From Jeotgalibacillus soli (lineage in GTDB: Bacteria; Bacillota; Bacilli; Bacillales; Jeotgalibacillaceae), in contig NZ_JXRP01000006.1 in the NCBI RefSeq assembly GCF_000829435.1, positions 310,001 to 374,000 on the forward strand: a stretch of DNA of 64,000 bases. The letters are read 5' to 3'. Numbering within the stretch: the first letter of the stretch is position 1; each line of letters starts with the position of its first letter. A program made the position numbers and the translations under genes. Below are positions 61,147 to 64,000 of this stretch, one piece after another. The notes under the pieces were generated by a model, which made no database searches, was not told where the DNA came from, and saw nothing but the letters and a program-made list of their open reading frames with translations.

Positions 61147-61500
61147 AAATAAAGGCTATGTTAAAGCTCATTGTTGACTTTTACACGATGTTGATTGCAA
61201 CGGATACGGAGACTCCTGCTTAGAGAAGCGAGACCCCACAGGCGCAAAGTGAGGGCACTGAGAAAGAAAAGTTTTCAAAAATGACGAAAAATCAGTCCCG
61301 CTTTAACTCTCCTTTTTCATAAAATTGTGGTGGTTATGCCCCACAATCCATCGTAAAATCAATGTTATTTTGGGAATTGATTTTATGAGTTTGAAAATGA
61401 GCGGCTTTTTCAGCAGCCTCCGCAAAGTGACGAGGAGTGTCGGACCGCCCGCGGAAAGCGAACGCCTGAAGCGGAAATCAACAGACAAGTGTAACAGAGC
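61147..61500. repeat. Dispersed repeat copy interrupted by a small insertion
   Basis: The left half (GGCTATGTTAAAGCTCATTG at about 61,150 to GAGACCCCACAGGCGCAAAG) and the right half (GACCGCCCGCGGAAAGCGAACG to AATCAACAGAC at about 61,490) belong to one element of the family, separated by about 180 nt of unrelated sequence. Confidence 0.7.
61253..61424. mobile_element. Candidate MITE-like insertion inside the repeat
   Basis: The segment starts GGGCACTGAGAAAG and ends (reverse complement) GAGGCTGCTGAAAAAG, an imperfect terminal inverted repeat. CGCAAAGTGA occurs on both sides (near 61,244 and 61,422), as a 10-bp target duplication would. It is too short for a transposase; MWWLCPTIHRKINVILG inside may be a trace of one. 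Confidence 0.45.
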
Positions 61501-61549
61501 CAAAATAAAAAGGTATTTTAAACGGAACATGAGAAGTGTTCATAATAAA

Positions 61550-61592
61550 ACCCCCAGCCAGTATGTTACCAAACATTGGGCTGGGGGCATAT
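61550..61592 (-). terminator. Terminator of the DAACS symporter gene
   Basis: On the reverse strand GCCCCCAGCCCA pairs with GGCTGGGGG, followed by TTTTATT. Confidence 0.82.
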
Positions 61593-61611
61593 ATTAATAG
61601 TGATAAGGTAT

Positions 61612-62802
61612 TTAAACCGTTTCTTTTAACGTAGAACTATCAGTGTGATCGCGACCGCTCAGTTTGTCTACAATCGCGCTGATTGCTCCGTCACCCGTCA
61701 CATTACATGCTGTTCCGAAGCTGTCTTGAGCCAAATACAGAGCAAGCATTAAAGATGACATTGTTGGGGTAAAGCCAAGCATCGTCTCCAGTAAACCTAA
61801 TGAAGCAACTACAGCTCCTCCTGGAACACCCGGCGCCGCAATCATCGTGATTCCAAGCATTAAAATGAATGGAAACATGATTGAGAATTCAGCTGTGTGT
61901 CCTTGAATGAGCATGACAGCCATTGCACAGCTGACGAGCGTAATTGTACTTCCAGCAAGATGAATTGTTGCCAGCAGAGGTACACAAAAATCGGCAATTT
62001 TCCCGCGCACACCTGCAGCTTTTGTCCGTTCCAATGTCACGGGGATAGTAGAAGCTGACGATTGTGTACCAAGTGCGGTAAAGTAAGCAGGGACCATTGC
62101 TTTTATCATGAACAATGGTGACTGCTTACGTAGGCTGCCTGCAATTGTATATTGGATCATAAGAAAGATTAGATGAAGGGCAATGATCATTACAAATACC
62201 ATTAAGAAAACCCTTAAAATGGAACTGATTTGTCCACCCTGTGTCATATTTGCAAAAATACCGAAAATATGGATCGGTAATAAAGGGATAATTATTTTTT
62301 CAATTAATTTTTGAATAATCATTCGAAACTCATCTAATACATTTAGTAAATAATCATTTTTTAGCGTAGTAATACCAACCCCAAGAACGAAGGCCAAAAG
62401 CAATGCTGTCATGACACCCATTATAGGTGTCATTTCGATGGTGAAAAAACCGGGTAATAAAGCATTTTCTGGATCATCAAATGCTTGTGATGCTTGATTT
62501 TCTAAGATAAAGGGAAAGAAAAACGTAGAAGCAGCAAAAGCAAACAGGCCAGCTGCGATTGTTGAGCCGTAAGCAATTCCAGTTGTAAGCCCTAATATTT
62601 TCCCTGCGCCTCTTCCCATTGCACCGATACCTGGTGCGATAAATGCGATAATAATAAGTGGTATAGCAAAACCGAGGAAATTGCCGAATAAGCTATTAAA
62701 TGTAGCAAATAATTTGATGGCTGAATCTGGTGCAATACTGCCAATTGCAATCCCAAGCGCAATGGCTAAAATAATTTGGGGAAGCAAACCTATCTTTTTC
62801 AT
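61612..62802 (-). CDS. Dicarboxylate/amino acid:cation symporter (DAACS)
   Basis: Sodium- or proton-coupled symporter of 396 residues with about eight helices and two re-entrant loops. The Ser-rich tip ALGTQSSASTIPVTLERTKAAGV and the substrate motif IAAPGVPGGAVVASLGLL are diagnostic of the family, with QDSFGTACNVTGDGAISAIVDK at the end. It could move glutamate, aspartate, serine/threonine or C4-dicarboxylates. RBS AGGAGGACTTAAT. Confidence 0.9.
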   Translation of the reverse strand: MKKIGLLPQIILAIALGIAIGSIAPDSAIKLFATFNSLFGNFLGFAIPLIIIAFIAPGIGAMGRGAGKILGLTTGIAYGSTIAAGLFAFAASTFFFPFILENQASQAFDDPENALLPGFFTIEMTPIMGVMTALLLAFVLGVGITTLKNDYLLNVLDEFRMIIQKLIEKIIIPLLPIHIFGIFANMTQGGQISSILRVFLMVFVMIIALHLIFLMIQYTIAGSLRKQSPLFMIKAMVPAYFTALGTQSSASTIPVTLERTKAAGVRGKIADFCVPLLATIHLAGSTITLVSCAMAVMLIQGHTAEFSIMFPFILMLGITMIAAPGVPGGAVVASLGLLETMLGFTPTMSSLMLALYLAQDSFGTACNVTGDGAISAIVDKLSGRDHTDSSTLKETV

Positions 62803-63091
62803 ATTAAGTCCTCCTGATGTGAACAGCTGTATTTAATAGAAGGATTATATATGCTTAATGACCGTTTGTTAAGGGGAGAAAATATATGCGGAATTATTTA
62901 ATAATTCAAAAGGTTGTTTAAGAGAGGTAAAATGATTTTTTTATATTGATTTTTCTTTATCAATAAAGTGAAGGAAGGGACAAGAATCCCATTTATCCTA
63001 CAGCCAAACATGATAAAATAAAGAGGTTGCAAATAAACGATGAATGAAGGAAGAATAAACCTTACTTTTACAATTACGGAGGATTATATAA

Positions 63092-64000
63092 ATGAAGACA
63101 AAACTTTGTTTACTTTATGGAGGCAAGTCAGCTGAGCATGAGGTCTCACTGCTTACAGCAAAAGCCGTTATCCAAGCACTCGATTTAACAAAATATGATA
63201 TTGATCCTGTTTATATCTCTGCTGAGGGTGAATGGAGAAAGGGACCTAAGTTAGAAGGACCAGTAGAACATGTTTCTGCTCTTCAGTTTGATTCAACTCA
63301 GGCGATTTCAGCCACTGAAGGACTGCAATCCACTTCCTTAGCTGCTCAACAATCCACTTCTGGGCAATATGATATCATTTTTCCGCTTTTACACGGACCA
63401 AATGGTGAAGATGGCACAGTCCAAGGGATGTTGGAGGTTTTAAACCTTCCTTATGTAGGGAATGGTGTTTTGGCATCATCAGCAGGTATGGATAAAATTA
63501 TTATGAAAAATTTATTTATGCAGGCAGGACTGCCTCAGGTTTCGTATGTATCTTTTATACGGAGCCATTGGGATCAGGATCGTGCTGAAGCTTATAAAAA
63601 AGTAGAGGATGAAATTGGTTATCCATGCTTTATAAAACCAGCCAATCTAGGTTCCAGCGTGGGAATTAGTAAATGTACAACACGCGAGGAGCTTGAGGCA
63701 GGCTTCATTGAAGCTTTTCAATATGACCGAAAAATCATTGTAGAGCAAGGTGTAAAAGCTCGTGAAATTGAGGTGGGTGTCCTTGGAAATGATCATCCTG
63801 AAACATCTGTTCCGGGTGAAATCGTAGCGAAGAAAGATTTCTATGATTACAAAGCTAAGTACGTAGATGGAGATTCTGTCATGATTATTCCTGCAGAGCT
63901 TCCAGGAGGAGTTACAGAACAGCTGCAGAAAATGGCAAAGATTGCGTTTCAATCTCTTGATTGCGCAGGCCTTGTGCGCGCGGATTTCTTTTTAACAGCT
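63092..64000 (+). CDS. ddl: D-alanine--D-alanine ligase, truncated by the window end
   Basis: The first 303 residues of an ATP-grasp ligase making D-Ala-D-Ala for cell wall synthesis. [21 protein letters not shown] is the N-terminal signature; [39 protein letters not shown] and [16 protein letters not shown] follow. ATG 63092 has ACGGAGGA 8 nt before it. The frame is open to base 64,000 ([13 protein letters not shown]); about 50-60 residues remain outside. Confidence 0.95.
   Translation, partial: MKTKLCLLYGGKSAEHEVSLLTAKAVIQALDLTKYDIDPVYISAEGEWRKGPKLEGPVEHVSALQFDSTQAISATEGLQSTSLAAQQSTSGQYDIIFPLLHGPNGEDGTVQGMLEVLNLPYVGNGVLASSAGMDKIIMKNLFMQAGLPQVSYVSFIRSHWDQDRAEAYKKVEDEIGYPCFIKPANLGSSVGISKCTTREELEAGFIEAFQYDRKIIVEQGVKAREIEVGVLGNDHPETSVPGEIVAKKDFYDYKAKYVDGDSVMIIPAELPGGVTEQLQKMAKIAFQSLDCAGLVRADFFLTA

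Noticed and set aside
61325-61597. 90-residue frame across the repeat and nested insert
   Set aside because: It runs through repeat sequence and has no RBS; at most a trace of a transposase start.
1-64000. CRISPR arrays, tRNA, rRNA or prophage genes
   Set aside because: No regularly spaced repeats, cloverleaf-like sequence, rRNA core or phage structural genes were seen on reading both strands.

Overview
The window reads as chromosomal DNA of a low-GC Gram-positive Bacillaceae bacterium. The evidence is strong GGAGG ribosome binding sites, TTG and GTG starts, a YesM/YesN-type two-component system, a CsoR-CopZ-CopA cluster, MtlA/R/F/D, a paired SMR operon like YvdTSR, an SEDS protein and a YidC2-type insertase. 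No rRNA, tRNA, CRISPR array or phage block was seen, and I would not name a species.

The left half (about 1-28,400) is a pectin / rhamnogalacturonan utilisation locus. It holds a pectate lyase, oligogalacturonate lyase, KdgF, KduI and KduD (unsaturated uronates to 2-keto-3-deoxygluconate). UxaC, UxaB and UxaA feed saturated galacturonate into the same intermediate. KdgK and KdgA finish to pyruvate and glyceraldehyde 3-phosphate. Around them are a YesMN-type two-component pair, a LacI-family regulator, a sugar ABC importer without its own ATPase, a GH105 unsaturated glycosyl hydrolase, a Gfo/Idh/MocA oxidoreductase, a DUF624 protein and a TIM-barrel isomerase. Three near-identical palindromes (upstream of ogl, uxaC and uxaB) tie much of this to the LacI regulator. 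Two genes here, a 2-hydroxyacid dehydrogenase and an aldehyde dehydrogenase, are internally deleted pseudogenes.

The middle (28,400-45,400) is mixed housekeeping: FMN reductase-like protein, DUF4870, DUF368 (PopT-type), a lipid kinase, a YidC insertase, maltose acetyltransferase, a YueD-like SDR, a small acidic lipoprotein, pyroglutamyl peptidase, an MFS permease, Ohr, the mannitol operon mtlA-mtlR-mtlF-mtlD and a VanY-type carboxypeptidase. The most interesting point is a 98-residue ORF just before yidC. It looks like a MifM-type ribosome-arrest sensor: a hydrophobic N-terminus, an acidic cluster near the C-terminus, and a hairpin that would hide the yidC ribosome binding site with its left arm inside the ORF's 3' end.

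The right part (45,400-64,000) has an NAD-dependent epimerase, cardiolipin synthase, a roughly 1.1-kb gene-poor stretch, csoR-copZ-copA with paired operators, HelD, a CBS protein, a second lipid kinase, RodA-like SEDS protein, a conserved unknown, a decayed solute-binding protein gene, a TetR/SMR-pair operon, a DAACS symporter and the start of ddl. A dispersed intergenic repeat with inverted ends occurs at least six times, once truncating a pseudogene and once interrupted by a small nested insertion. Several small ORFs with good ribosome binding sites are annotated separately.
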